Shown in pieces: positions 22,451-33,930 of a stretch of DNA of 64,000 bases (its first letter is position 1; every line of letters begins with the position of its first letter). The position numbers were made by a program, and so were the translations under genes. The DNA comes from Bathymodiolus brooksi (lineage: Eukaryota > Mollusca > Bivalvia > Mytilida > Modiolidae), in the NCBI GenBank assembly GCA_963680875.1, contig OY804588.1, positions 74,362,829-74,426,828 on the forward strand, written 5' to 3'. Under the pieces are notes generated by a model, which saw nothing but the letters and a program-made list of their open reading frames with translations, did not search any database and was not told the DNA's origin.

Positions 22451-22924
22451 ATGGAGAAACGGACAATAATTTGGAAAAATGCTGAAAATTCATTTAATGA
22501 CTTTCCATTGCTTGATGAAAATGAACTGCGCAATATCACATGTGGGATTTACCAACTTAACCTTGCGTCTAGCTATATGCAAGAGCACCTAGAAGGAAAC
22601 TGTGATATTTTAGTTCATCAGGAAGATCACCATTTAATTAGGGTCAAAATACAGAGTAGGCATACATCAGCCAAAAAATATCAGCTATGGATTCAATATG
22701 ATTCTAACCAAATAGTTGCATGGTATTGCAAATGTAAGGCAGGTGCAAGGGTTGTCGGGGTGTGTGCGCACATAGCTTCAGTAGTATGGTACTTAGGGTA
22801 TGCTAGGCATAATTCTGACAGAAGGTACGGTGTAAGAAATTGGGGTGATTTCGTAGAAGATGCCAATGTTGTACCACAACCTATTGACGAATCCGATAGT
22901 GAGGGAAGTGTTGTTGAAGAATAG
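22451..22924 (+). CDS. Transposase C-terminal part with SWIM zinc finger
   Basis: A 157-codon frame beginning MEKRTIIWKN. After FPLLDENELRNITCGIYQL and SSYMQEHLE it has RIQSRHTSAKKYQLW-type sequence and a SWIM motif, WYCKCKAG followed by VGVCAHIASVVWYLG (C-x-C-xn-C-x-H, residues about 93-113), then an acidic tail. SWIM fingers bind DNA or protein and occur at the C-terminus of this mollusc transposase type. It shares strand and order with the N-terminal part at 21057. The start codon is chosen as first Met and could be an artefact of the deletion. Confidence 0.6.
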   Translation: MEKRTIIWKNAENSFNDFPLLDENELRNITCGIYQLNLASSYMQEHLEGNCDILVHQEDHHLIRVKIQSRHTSAKKYQLWIQYDSNQIVAWYCKCKAGARVVGVCAHIASVVWYLGYARHNSDRRYGVRNWGDFVEDANVVPQPIDESDSEGSVVEE

Positions 22925-22964
22925 ATGTTTTGTATTTAACACTTTCAATCATATTGACTGTTAT

Positions 22965-23570
22965 ATCTCGTCATAAAAGTATGTAACTGTACCTTAATAT
23001 CACTTGAAAGGGATAAGTTATAAATCTTGAATAAAAATGTATACTATGCAAATATAAGCTTTTGTTGAGAATTAATTTCCAGAAATTGTCGATTTTTTTA
23101 AAAATTTTTACCCTTTTTGCCCCTAAAAGCTACAAAAGAGAAAAAAATAAATATATCTTTTTTAAATACCATAGTTAATTTTGTTCTAAATAAATCTTCA
23201 TAAAATTATTATACTATACAAATACAAGCTTTTGTTGAGAATTAATTTCCAGAATCGTCGATTTTTGTTAAAATTTTTACTTTTTTGTCCCAAAAAGTCA
23301 CAAAAGAGAAAAAAATTCAATAACAAAAAATATAAAAATATCATAGTTATATTGTTTGCAATACATCTTCATAAAAAATGTATACTATAAAGCTTGTGCT
23401 TAGAATTAATTTCCAGAAATCAGAGATTTTTGTTAAAATTTTACCTTTTTCCCCCCAAAAAGCTAAAAAACAGAAAATTTTCAATACAGAAATTAAAAAT
23501 ATCATACTTATATTGTTTACAATAAATCTTCATAAAAAATGTATGCTATACAAATAAATGCTTGTGTTAA
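22965..23570 (+). repeat. Tandem repeat of about 165-170 bp, three and a half copies
   Basis: Anchor GAGAATTAATTTCCAGAA (third copy TAGAATTAATTTCCAGAA) recurs at about 23067, 23237 and 23401, preceded by ATGTATACTATGCAAATA-like words and followed by GATTTTTGTTAAAATTTT. A partial fourth copy (ATGTATGCTATACAAATAAA) runs into the SINE head at 23573. AT-rich and non-coding. Confidence 0.85.
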
Positions 23571-23572
23571 AA

Positions 23573-25282
23573 GTGGTCGAGTGGTATAGGGCGCTGGACT
23601 TAAGACTAAGCGATTGGTGCTGCAGTGTATCAATGGTGTGAATTCAAATCCCGTCGCGGGAAGAACAAAAATTTGATAGCTCAAAAATCTAATTCTAGCA
23701 CTGTTTGGTTTAATTTTCAGACGTGTATATATATATATATACCGGTATATATTATTTTAATTTTATTGACAATTAATGAAATGAAGTTTTGGTTGCCATT
23801 TCACGCAATATGTGGTAACCAGTTATCTGAACTTATTATCTGATATATACAAATGAACATTAAATGTATTGCATTTCATTTATCTAGATACACAATGAAT
23901 ATATGATTATATCATGTAAATATTAAAGCTGTGGCCAAATACCGCCAATACTGAATATAATTGTTAGTTTTCCTCACTTGCTCCCTATATTTTTCATATG
24001 CGTATCCGAGATAAATAAGAACTTCAGTTCGACCAACGTGGCGTAACTATGTTATTTTTCAAAGCTTCATTGTAAGGTGAATAATATTTTTAAATACACA
24101 AGAAGGTATGCAATATGATAGCGTATCTCTATAATGATATAATTTTTAATTGCATGCAACCTATTTGAAAGCTATTGTACGTAGGTCTTCAGTTTCGATC
24201 GTATCACCGTCTTTAACCACAAACGTATTATATTAACTATACAAGTCATTTAAAGGGGCATTAACTGCCAAAATCGTAAATCTTTGTTACCCATAAAGAC
24301 TATCAGATATGATTGATGCCTTAATAAAACGTGTTTCTGTAACTTATAAATGTTATGAAATGTACGCGCATCGGGGGAAAAAGGTGCAACTGCTCGTGTT
24401 TTGAGATCGATCAAGAAATGGACGCCATCTTATTAATTATCGGTATTGGTTACGGAGTTTGCCGAATCGTCATTAAATCAGTACAACAATGCACTTATTT
24501 CTTATTTTCTGTGAATCTGCTTTTAGTCGGCGTTAATTACGGACAAAGAACCATGCAAGTTTGCAGTTAATAAGCGACAGACAAAATACAAATTATTGGT
24601 TTCAACCTGTCACTAGTAAGGACAGTTGCATACGGAGAAAGCAAGGTCAAATTATTTGTTTGCAAGGAAATAATAAATCGATGGTAATTTTCGTTCTCAA
24701 AAGGCGAAAAGTGGTATGATAAACTGTTTAATGTGAAATACTTACCTTTATTTCATCATTTTAAAGCTATTTACCAATTTCCAAAACATATAATTTTTTT
24801 GGATCAAAATCGTAGCTAATGCCTCTTTAAAATAATGTCAGCTAAAGCATATCCACTGCTATGTAGTATTAAAATGTCCTCGATCTGAAACGTTTAAAAA
24901 TAGAAAAGGTGGGACTTCTCTTGTATTATTAAAATATATACATGTATGCTTTTCTGTTCTGAATATTAGAATAAATAGAAGAACAATAAACAAAAAGCAA
25001 AAAATACCACACGGTCGGAATAAGAAATAACCTGCATAGGACTAGTTTGAAGAGAACAATATACAACACAATAGTGTACCATGAAAATGAATGTGAATAG
25101 CGTTAGGCCTAAGGGTTATGGTGTTTAACGCCACGTCCATCAATATTTCAGATATATATCATGGAGGTCAGTTTTATTGGTGGAGGAAACCGGAGTTGAT
25201 ACCGATCTGTCTTAAGTCGCCGACAAATTTATCACCTTATGTCGTATCGAGTACTTTTTGCCATGTTCGAAATTTAAACTCA
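23573..25282 (+). repeat. 1.7-kb dispersed repeat with tRNA-like head, copy 2
   Basis: Direct repeat of 16098-17799 in the same orientation, 7.5 kb away. Main differences: the site of the internal TTAA MITE, a longer (TA)n tract near 23730, and small indels. The tRNA-like head spans 23573-23663 with B-box ATTCAAATC. No coding capacity. Confidence 0.9.
24250..24830. mobile_element. TTAA-type MITE, copy 2
   Basis: TTAA at 24250-24253 and 24827-24830 bracket ends AGGGGCATTAACTGCC and (reverse complement) AGAGGCATTAGCTACG. It is inserted at the TTAA of GTCATTTAAAATAATG, 20 bp to the right of the TTAA used by copy 1 in the sister repeat. Confidence 0.88.
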
Positions 25283-25780
25283 CAAATTTAGTGGTGATAG
25301 GTACTGATTATACAGGAAGCTGTAAATCATCGACAATCCCCATTTCAATTGTCTAAATCTACAACCAACAAATAAATTAACAACACAATGGATCATTACA
25401 ATAGAACATTCATGTACTTATTGTGTCTGCAAGAAAGTGTTTTGCAATATGTATTAGATTAAATATCGTATTGCCGACGACACATCATCTTTCATAACAG
25501 AGTAAAATTATGTTTTATTATATTGTGTACTTTAAATCAACAAAAAATAATATCTATGTTCTGAATTCATAGTACGCATGTGCGTTAAGGTTGACAGTCA
25601 CGTTAAACATAGCATTGTGTGGGCATTAGCAGGCAAAACAGGAAAACAGTATAAAGTGTTGTCGGTCATATTATAACAGATCATATACCGCGTGTGCCTT
25701 ATAAAGCTTTGAATAGGACTATTGGCTCATTTACGCTGCACTTCGTCTCCAACATATATAGTAATTGTATTAGGGAGATT
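25283..25780. other. Non-coding, nothing recognised
   Basis: AT-rich flank between the repeat and the proposed 5' region of the ankyrin gene. No exon found. Confidence 0.4.
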
Positions 25781-25799
25781 TTTTAATATTTTATTTTCT

Positions 25800-26135
25800 T
25801 AAGCAAGGAAAAATTGTTGTGTCTTTGTTTTATATGCAAGAAAGAAACATGCGCTAGTTTCATTTTTCGTAGTTTGTGTTATTTTACGTGAGAGAATTTA
25901 TGTTATCCTATTTTTCCAAGCAAGGACAAATTCCTGAATTAATGCTTTCGATTCAAGGCAGAATTTGTTATATGTTACTTTTTCGTACGTGGCAGAATCT
26001 ATGTCATTCTATTTTGCCATGAAGGACAAATCATGATTTAATACCTAGCTTCGATACGGCAGATTTGGTGCTGTTTGACTATTCATTGTACCGAAGGCAA
26101 AATTTGTGCTGCTTGACTCTTCCAGGCAATGCAGA
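25800..26135 (+). repeat. Degenerate tandem words upstream of the ankyrin gene start
   Basis: GGCAGAATTTGT-like words recur near 25957, 25992, 26058, 26096 and 26125, alternating with AAGCAAGGACAAAT-like words near 25800, 25917 and 26017. They lie 70-400 bp before the proposed start codon, so they fall in the promoter or 5' UTR if the gene is real. No TATA box was recognised. Confidence 0.5.
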
Positions 26136-26201
26136 ATTACGTCCCTGTTTATTATGTCACATTAACATATGAATGAGTATTTAACAGAATAAAATACTAC
26201 A

Positions 26202-26228
26202 ATGGCAACGCAAGAGGAAATGAGTAAG
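26202..26228 (+). CDS. Ankyrin-repeat gene, first coding exon (9 codons)
   Basis: CTACAATGG is a good start context. The exon encodes MATQEEMSK and ends at AAG|GTAAGC, a strong donor, in phase 0. The ankyrin exon at 59891 begins in phase 0 on the same strand, so joining them keeps the frame. Very short first coding exons followed by long introns are common in animals. The exon is too short to prove by itself; the evidence is start context, donor and phase match. Confidence 0.5.
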
Positions 26229-26654
26229 GTAAGCTAATTTAAAGTTTAAACTTTGATTGCACAATGTATGTTCTTGTTGATTTTTTTTTATGAAAATGGT
26301 AAAATTCATCAGTGATAAATCCAGGATTTTGAGCTATGGAATCATACATTTTTCATACCCCTTGATTTATATATTTTCTTTTACTCTATGAATTGTATTT
26401 TTAAGTTGGAAAACCTCCACATGATGATATCTTCAGAAATTTACAGATTGTTGGAATTTTTTTTACAATAAGCCATAAAGAAGGAAAACTCATAAAAAGG
26501 ATAATTATTAAGGGTTAGAATTTGTGTTATGAACGCCCCTTTCAGGCATATTTCAGTCAAATGGTAGAGTTTTGAACGCTCAACCCATTATGCTAAAATA
26601 ATTGGTGTTGCAGTGTACCAACGGTGTGAGTTCGAGTGGGTGAGTGATTAATTT

Positions 26655-27005
26655 TTAACGCCAAATGTTTCATCACTAGACTCTGCCAACAGTACTGTAT
26701 CGTCGGCATAAAGAACAGTGAATAATTTCACATAAATTTGTAATTCGTTTTCGAAGTCTTTGGAAATGCTTTTAGCGCCTTGTACATTTTTGATTGTCAA
26801 AAAAGTCTCTCAATTATTTAGATTTTCTGATATAGTGCGCACAAAAAAGGAAATAGATAAATGTTTACCTTGTCTAACACCGTTTAAACATGGGAAGAAA
26901 TTTGAAACATACTCTTTATAAACAATTCTTGATTGTATATTATTAAACAAGTTTAAGATTACATGGTATATTTTACCCTTATTATTACACATACAAAACT
27001 TGTAC
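26655..27005 (-). pseudogene. LINE-D: small reverse-transcriptase fragment
   Basis: Minus strand: CNNKGKIYHVILNLFNNIQS, then NFFPCLNGVRQGKHLS (26810-26992) and, in another frame, LFTVLYADDTVLLAESS with catalytic YADD near 26700-26711. The order (GVRQG before YADD) is that of LINE RT motifs B and C. About 350 bp survive. Confidence 0.8.
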
Positions 27006-27820
27006 CACGCAGGTGTGTTAAGGCTGTTTCTAAGATTGCATACAATAAAAAAGGGGGGTCAGGTATGTAATACAAATTAATGAGTAAAACATAACAATAT
27101 TTGATGCATATTGCAACCAGTTATTTATACCTGTTCGAAAGTGAAAATGTTTCAACTTTGTGCGAGTCAACGTTGATTTCTGTTGATAAAATGATGGTCA
27201 CGTGACTACAATCAGTGCCTTAACTAATTTCGAAAAGTTCTAGTATTTAGAGTGAAAGTTGAATTAAAAACTGGATATTTTCTGAAACATTTTTTTGTTT
27301 TTGCTTAAGAAAAGTGCTACGAGAGCTACTATACAGCCAACAATGGAGATTAAGACAAGATAAAACGCGGAAAATTGACGATTCCTGTTGGCCAATGGTG
27401 TAAAATTGTAAATCGTCGTCTTCTGTCAAGTTTTTCATTGATCTCGAAGCAAAATCATATATCTTTATTATCTGCTCTTTATGATATGTTTTTAACTGTG
27501 AATGTATTGAGACGTATATTCTAGAACTTTCATGTCTGAGTGTGCATGGTGTAATGATATATTTGTTTCTTTTGTTCCCCTCACATCTCTTTTTTACAAA
27601 ATAAAATGTTACTTTTTTATAATGGCCTACAGATGAAGTGAAAAAAACCCAGATAACACTCGTAACCCTCAAATCTATTTTTTATTCCTGTAAATTTTCA
27701 TATCTAGAACTTGAACCGGATGAAACTGATGGAATATTTAAATTTATTAAATCTTAATTAGATAAAAATGAATCTTGGGTTACATTGTTTTGTATATGTT
27801 TTGTGAATCTGGGGAAAGCT
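27006..27820. other. Non-coding, nothing recognised
   Basis: A 141-codon minus-strand frame at 27247-27672 has no recognisable motif and is probably chance. Confidence 0.4.
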
Positions 27821-27828
27821 AGTCTACT

Positions 27829-28088
27829 CAGGGCCGTCTTAATAGCATTATAGGGCCCCGGGCAAAGCAGTACACAGAGACGGCTACTTATACAACCACT
27901 CGCAGGAATAAAAATGTAAATGTCGATTAAATTAAATATATAGTTATTGTATAGGTACTTCCAAACAAATGAGTGTTTAAGCATTAAAAAACATGCCGCA
28001 CACAGCATACAAAGATTAGCATAGGACTCCTATGCTCGTGGGGTCCCCGGGCAACTGCTCAGCGTGCCCATGCGTTAATATGGCACTG
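27829..28088. mobile_element. 260-bp hAT-type MITE with perfect 8-bp target duplication
   Basis: The ends are CAGGGCCGTCTTAATAGC and, as reverse complement of the right end, CAGTGCCATATTAACGC, with GGGCCCCGGGCAA and TTGCCCGGGG further inside. AGTCTACT is duplicated exactly at 27821-27828 and 28089-28096. CA termini and an 8-bp duplication define hAT elements. No transposase inside. Confidence 0.93.
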
Positions 28089-28096
28089 AGTCTACT

Positions 28097-29660
28097 GATA
28101 CATTTTTAGTATATATGTATATCTACTTATATATGGTTCAATGTTATGTATTTAATCTTGTTTTTGTTGTGTGTATGCTAGGTTAAATAAACCTGAAGAA
28201 AGGGGCAATGAAATACAGCGGTACATGTAGCTTTACACAAGTATTTTTCCCCATTAAATAGTAGCAAGATAATTTTTATTTCAGTTCTGCAAACATATAA
28301 ACAAATAACATAAAAACTGTATCAATCTCCATGGGCTTTTGAACCAACATAATAAACTATAAATAGTTAAAAGCTTTTAGACACCAGCAATAGGGACCAT
28401 TCACTGCTTCTCCCGTTTGGTGACGCTGCTGTTCCATAAGTGGTTACATGTGCGTTTGAATCACAAAAACGCTTGTATCTAACGTTAACCTAATGACGGA
28501 ACTGAATTATAAAACTTGGACAGTGCAAACACTGAAGGTTTAACTAGTACAGCGCGGGGTGGTATTACCTGTTAGAAGTATAGATTTAGTTGACGACTAT
28601 ATGTAAAATAAATGTATAAGCCTTTAAGTCGTAAGAAAAGAGTTTTATTATGAACATATTAAGAAATACAACAGACGTTTACAAGCCATATTGACATGTA
28701 CCTTGGTGTAGCCTATACAAGGTGTACCTGATGTTTGGTTACTCACACTGCAATACTGATGAACTTCATTTCAACATTTTAAAGTACCTGTATTTTGGGA
28801 AATACTACCTCTAAGTGAACAAAATAGAATGATAAAGACACCGTCTCAAAATACAAAATTTTGAATCATGAATATATCTAGGTCTATCTATATTTAAAAA
28901 TCTCCAAATCTAAATCACACTCTTTAAAATTATTTGGTACAACATTATACATGTAATATATTCCTTCTTCGTGTAGTGTTATTAACTGTTAAAGATTCGA
29001 CAACAAGCGGATTAATCATAGCATTTATTTTGGAAAGATTTTGAGCAGATGTATTATGAATGGCATAACTTATGATAAATAGTTAAATAAAGAAAATTCG
29101 CTGTTTCTTACCATTTTAAATTATTTTCGACAGATTTTGGTTGCACTCAAATATTTTGTACAATCAGACTGGCGGACCATGGTACAAAACCTGGAACTGC
29201 CATACAATGTAAAACTAAAGGCTTAAGTTGTCACCAACAGAGTTCCGTGCAGGTTTTAAGTGTGATTCGTGCTGCTCAATCTTCAGTTTTCTGTGTAGTT
29301 TTTTTTAGACCACTGTTTATCATTTTTTTCCTTTTTCAATTGGCCATTGCATTGCATTCCGATAACTCTTTTGGCATCTACAAAGAAACTTTTCTTATCT
29401 GTTGATATATTCACGCACCACTATACTATCCCAATTATCAAATTTATTTCATTGTAGTATATATGCCACATTATTTTTTGTGGGTTTATTCCATTCTAAT
29501 GCAGGTAAAAACGTTATTTATAACTTTAGTTAGCTGCATGTTATTGAAATGAACAGTCAAACGATTTGAATTACAATTTCAGAAATGCTACGAAAAAATC
29601 GGGAATTTGCATAAAACCCAGCGTTCTATACAATAAAAAAAACATAAATAAAATGTAGAC
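28097..29660. other. Non-coding, nothing recognised
   Basis: About 1.5 kb of AT-rich sequence. Around 29310-29390 it faintly resembles the repeat words at 385-450 and 2095-2170. No exon supported. Confidence 0.45.
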
Positions 29661-29664
29661 GTAC

Positions 29665-29935
29665 GGACTACTGGGTTTGGTGTTTAACACCACTTTCAAC
29701 ACATTTCAGTTATATCGTGGGGGTCAGTTTTATTGGTGGAGGAAAACGGAGTGTACAGAGAAAAAACACGGACCTGCCACAAATCACTGGCAAACTTTAT
29801 CACATAATGTTGTATCGCCTGGGCGAGATTCGAACGTTATTGGAGATAGGTACTGATTGCATAGGTAGTTGTAAATCCAACTACCAAACGATCACGTCGA
29901 CGAAGGCCCCTAACGAACTACTGAGTTAAATATTG
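29665..29935 (+). repeat. Dispersed repeat, third copy
   Basis: GGTGTTTAACACCACTTTCA, GGTCAGTTTTATTGGTGGAG and TATCACATAATGTTGTATCG match the tails of the 1.7-kb repeats at 17.64-17.79 and 25.12-25.27 kb with more divergence. It extends further right (GAGATAGGTACTGATTGCAT, ACGAAGGCCCCTAACGA). So this is an independent repeat family embedded in the 1.7-kb unit. Confidence 0.75.
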
Positions 29936-29939
29936 TAGG

Positions 29940-30900
29940 GAAGGTCAATTAAGATTTTCCTTTCCTTAAACTGGATATATCATACAGATAAAGAATATTT
30001 TTTGTTGGAAAATTTTGGAAAATAATCATCAATGTGTTCCCTTTGGATTGTTTATTACAAACATAAATTTATTATTGCTATTAATTTTTTTATCATTAGC
30101 CGTTTTGAGATTTATTTTGAATAAGCTCCCCTTTAAATGACATGAACTATGTTATTTGAAAAGGTGTGTAGATCGAGATTGGAACATTTTTTTTTCAGTT
30201 ACAAAAATGTAGCATCGAAATCTTTTTATAAGAGTTAAATACAGCCTTTTCCTCTAATGCTAATGTAAGAAATGAAATGTGATACACGTATACACCGTTA
30301 GGAATTTATATCCCTGTCGTTCTGTAGTCAACTGTTCAAGCGAAATGGTTTTAAGTATAAGATACAGTACTATTAATAAAAAAAGAAGCGGCCCGTATTT
30401 AATATCCTGGTGTCAAACCAATAATTCACCAATCAGAGCTTAGAACATATACAAAAGTAGTCCATTTTAAAGAAAATAGTTCCTTTCGCTTTGTTGTTTT
30501 GTGACAAATACTGAATGGAATGGAATAATTAAAATTGACAATTGAAGTTAAATATATATGGATTATTTTGAGCCCAAATTTGATGCATTTAGTTGTATTT
30601 TAATACCACTATAGAGGATTTGATGCATGACCTATAAATATTGAATTTTCTGGGGATGACCGAGCTATTTTTAGAGTAGGTGTTTTCCATAGTCTGGCAT
30701 TTCACTGCAAGACTTTAAACATCCCCTGATATTTTCACAGAACATAGAGGAATCATGTACGTTTCAGAAAATATATGGTCTTAGAAAGGTTAAACTTAAG
30801 ATAAAATAGCCAGGCAGGCTCGAAAAAACACAAATTTAGTAGAAAATGTTAAAGAAATTAATTATAGGTTTCACACCTTAATGCAATACGTGCAACTTCT
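29940..30900. other. Non-coding, nothing recognised
   Basis: AT-rich, no exon or repeat named. Confidence 0.45.
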
Positions 30901-30904
30901 TTTG

Positions 30905-31260
30905 TTTCAATAGTAGTTTATCTACAGAGGGAACAGCGTGGTTTTTTTTTTTACATTTCCCACTATTCTGTCACGGAAATTAATCCTTTCCACGATGGCT
31001 CCGTCGCGGAAAACACGACGGAACAAGTAAACTGATATTTTTCATCCGCGGTGGTATCATCGTGGAAGGGATTAACTTTTATTATACGTGTGTTTTTTCC
31101 ACGATATAGTGTGGAAATCATCGTGGAAAAGATTAATATATGTGTGTTGAACACGATATAGCGTGGAAATCATCGTGGAAGAGATTAATATATGTGTGGT
31201 GAACACAATATATTAATCTTTTCCACGATGATTTCCATGCTATATCGTGGAACATATTTT
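30905..31260. mobile_element. Foldback element with CGTGGAA motifs
   Basis: ATCATCGTGGAA occurs near 31050, 31110 and 31170 with spacing about 55-60 bp, each followed by a GATTAA word, then one inverted copy (TTCCACGATGATTTCC) near 31221. Upstream ACAGAGGGAACAGCGTGG and TTACATTTCCCAC occur again, inverted, at 42.8 kb. The motif is CCACG-rich in both orientations, so strands can pair into several alternative hairpins. Confidence 0.7.
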
Positions 31261-31680
31261 TAAAAGGTTTAATATGCCTAACATTAATATTTATTTGGAA
31301 TGCATAAGCTTCCTAAAATTATACACACGAGAGTCTTTACAGTCTGCATTGTCATAGATGTCACAATGAAGCGTTGAAATTAATTATGGGACAAACAGAT
31401 AATTATTTGTACAGAATATACGATTTTGTTCATCATAAATGGTATTGTTATTAATTTACCGAAGTGTATGGAAATTGGGCAATTCAAATATAGAGTTCTA
31501 TTTCTTATTTTGTAAGCTTATATAAAAGGGGAACGTTTTACGTTTTCTTGTCAATTTGGCGTAGTATGATAGAAAAAACATTGTAGCGGTGGTCGCCGGG
31601 TGTAAGTCCATTTGAATTTGAAAGGAGACCCTTTATGTTTACACTATACAAGTACACTTACAGACAATAACAATGTATAT
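31261..31680. other. Non-coding, nothing recognised
   Basis: Flank between the foldback and the MULE. No exon supported. Confidence 0.4.
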
Positions 31681-32210
31681 GGAGAGAATGTAGGGAAAAA
31701 AGCCACAGGAAAAAAAGTCACGGAAAAGAAGTCATGGATGAAAAGTCACAGGAAAAAAGTCACAAGAAAAAGGTCCAAGGAAAAAAAAGTCACATATATA
31801 ATGTCATCTTTCAGATAATTAAATTTTTTTGTAAAAATTATTTCAATGCCTTAATCTTTAATTTGTTTATACTGTAATTAATATATTCTTCCTGAATAGA
31901 GACCCAGTTGTTTATTTAGTACATGTATTTAATTCATAAATGACTCGGAAACCATAATGATTGAAATGGAAAGGGGTAATTTATAAAAAGAAGCCACTTG
32001 ATTGCTATTGTCATAATGTTTATACACAGACATACATAGGTCATTTTTAATAGTTAAGAATACAATTATGATAGAAATTGTTGAACATCAACATATGGTG
32101 AAACTACACCTGGTGTATTCCATGTCCTAGTCAATTCAGAGCAAAATGTATGGTTTCTTTCACTTTTTGTATAAAAGGAAAAAGTTAACTTTCACTATCA
32201 TTAAGCCAAA

Positions 32211-33585
32211 ATGGAGATTATACCAAGCAACAGAGGTGGTTCCAAGCTGTGTTACCAGGGGGACATATATACCAAACATGCTACCAGGAAGATCAATCAG
32301 TGGTGGAAGTGTGTTAAACGGTCAAGTACAGGATGCAGAGGAAGCCTTTGCACTACACTTCAGAATGAAAATCTAGTTCCTGGGCAGCCACACAATCACG
32401 CTCCCAGTGATACAAACATCAAGTACTCAAAAATCAGAAATGCCATGAAAGACCTGGCAACCAACACCAGAGACAAACTCAGCCAGATCTTTGCCCAGGT
32501 TGTGTCCCAGTGTGACGACAATATCCAAGCCTTGCTGCCCCGTGAGGAAAACCGCAAACGCACAATTCGATACCAGCGTCCAACTCCTCCAGTCCCAGCC
32601 ACCTATGCAGATGTCAGATTGCCTGAAGAGTACACAACAACCATCAGTTCCTGCAATACGACAACAGCCAGAATGCAGAAAACAGAATGTTAGTCTTCTA
32701 CTCACCAGAGAGTTTGGAAAGATTAGCCAATCCCCAGACCTTCTTCATCTTCATGGACGGTACCTTCTCTGTAGCTCCACACCCATTTAAACAACTGTAC
32801 ACCATCCGGGTTCCATTCAAAGATGTAACGGGCACTGCAGTATATGCGTTCCTGCGTAAATGTCAAGATACTTACAGGAAACTCTTCCATTCTACAATTC
32901 AATGTCCAGTCTTTGAAGATGCAGTCCTTCGTGCAGTTACAACTGTATTTGATCACCACATCAACCACCAGGGCTGTTTCTACCACCTGACACAAGCATC
33001 ATGGCGAAATTACAGCAGCTTGGTTTGGTGCCTCTCTACAAGAACGACGACGACTTCAGACTGTTCTGTGGTATGATGGATGGTCTTGCCTTTTTACCAG
33101 TACCTGATTTGACCAATGGTATTCATCTGCTTAGAACACTATGCTCTGATGACCCACCAGAGGCAGCTCAGCTCCTAGATTACTTTGATTCAACTTACAT
33201 CAGTGGTAAACTTAGACAGCAGAATCCAGCACAAAATCAAGAAGTCAGTCTGGTCTTAACACGCAACCCACCTATGTTTCCACCAGCCATTTGGAACGTA
33301 CATGATGCCAGAACCAACAACATGTGCGAGGGCTGGAACAACAAGTTCTTCAACCTGGTAGGACATGCCCATCCGTCTTTATGGCGTGTCATCGAGTGGT
33401 GTCAAAAGGAAGAAGCTACTGTCCGTACTATTAGCCAGCAAGATGCCGTTGGTAATCCACCAGTTAAGCGTACTCAACAGACACATGTTCAGCTCCAGGA
33501 GCGCTTACAGAACCTATGCAGAGACCTCACTACTGGCCAGAAGACCATTGCCGAGTTCTTGCTTAAGAGACAATTGACATTATGA
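32211..33585 (+). pseudogene. FLYWCH zinc finger and MULE transposase, two frameshifts
   Basis: Frame 32211-32693 starts MEIIPSNRGGSKLCYQGDIY with WWKCVKRSSTGCRGSL and PHNHAPS, a FLYWCH-type zinc finger (Cys, Cys, His, His; residues about 10-65). After a break near 32647 the next frame (32687-33076) has FLQYDN-like sequence and FFIFMDGTFSVAPHPFKQLY, the first catalytic Asp of MULE transposases, then GCFYHLTQASW. A second break near 32998, probably a one-base loss, leads to the third frame (33001-33585) with RTNNMCEGWNNKFFNLVGHA and HPSLWRVIEW, the conserved C-terminal block. Otherwise the sequence looks young: no in-frame stops within blocks. GC content is higher than the surroundings. Confidence 0.85.
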
Positions 33586-33744
33586 ACATTTACAATTTTA
33601 AACTGGAAATATTCAATGTTTGTATGTTCATCATTATATCGTTATGATTTGATATATTTCATATGTTATTTGTTATATGACTTATAAATGCTCCAATCAT
33701 TGATGTGATTAATTAAATGTAAATGCTAATTCATTGTTTTTTTC

Positions 33745-33930
33745 ATAAATTATTTTCTAATTAGAAAGAGTTGGATGGGTGAATATCAATGAGTCATATT
33801 TTGGTTCTCATATATCAAGGTCTCTATAAGAATCATTCCTTTATAATTAGAAGGAGTTGGGATTGAATACATATCAATGAGACATTAATCGAATTTGGTT
33901 CTCAATCAATCAAGGTCTTGAATAAATATC
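33745..33930 (+). repeat. Two tandem units of about 95 bp
   Basis: GAGTTGGATGGGTGAATATC with GGTTCTCATATATCAAGGTC is followed by GGAGTTGGGATTGAATACAT with GGTTCTCAATCAATCAAGGT. Both end in CAAGGTCT. They lie inside the MULE, behind the transposase frame. Confidence 0.7.

Noticed and set aside
27247..27672. 141-codon minus-strand frame
   Set aside because: No motif, biased AT-rich composition and no splice or promoter context.
32427..32995. Minus-strand frames opposite the MULE transposase
   Set aside because: Shadows of the real plus-strand coding blocks.
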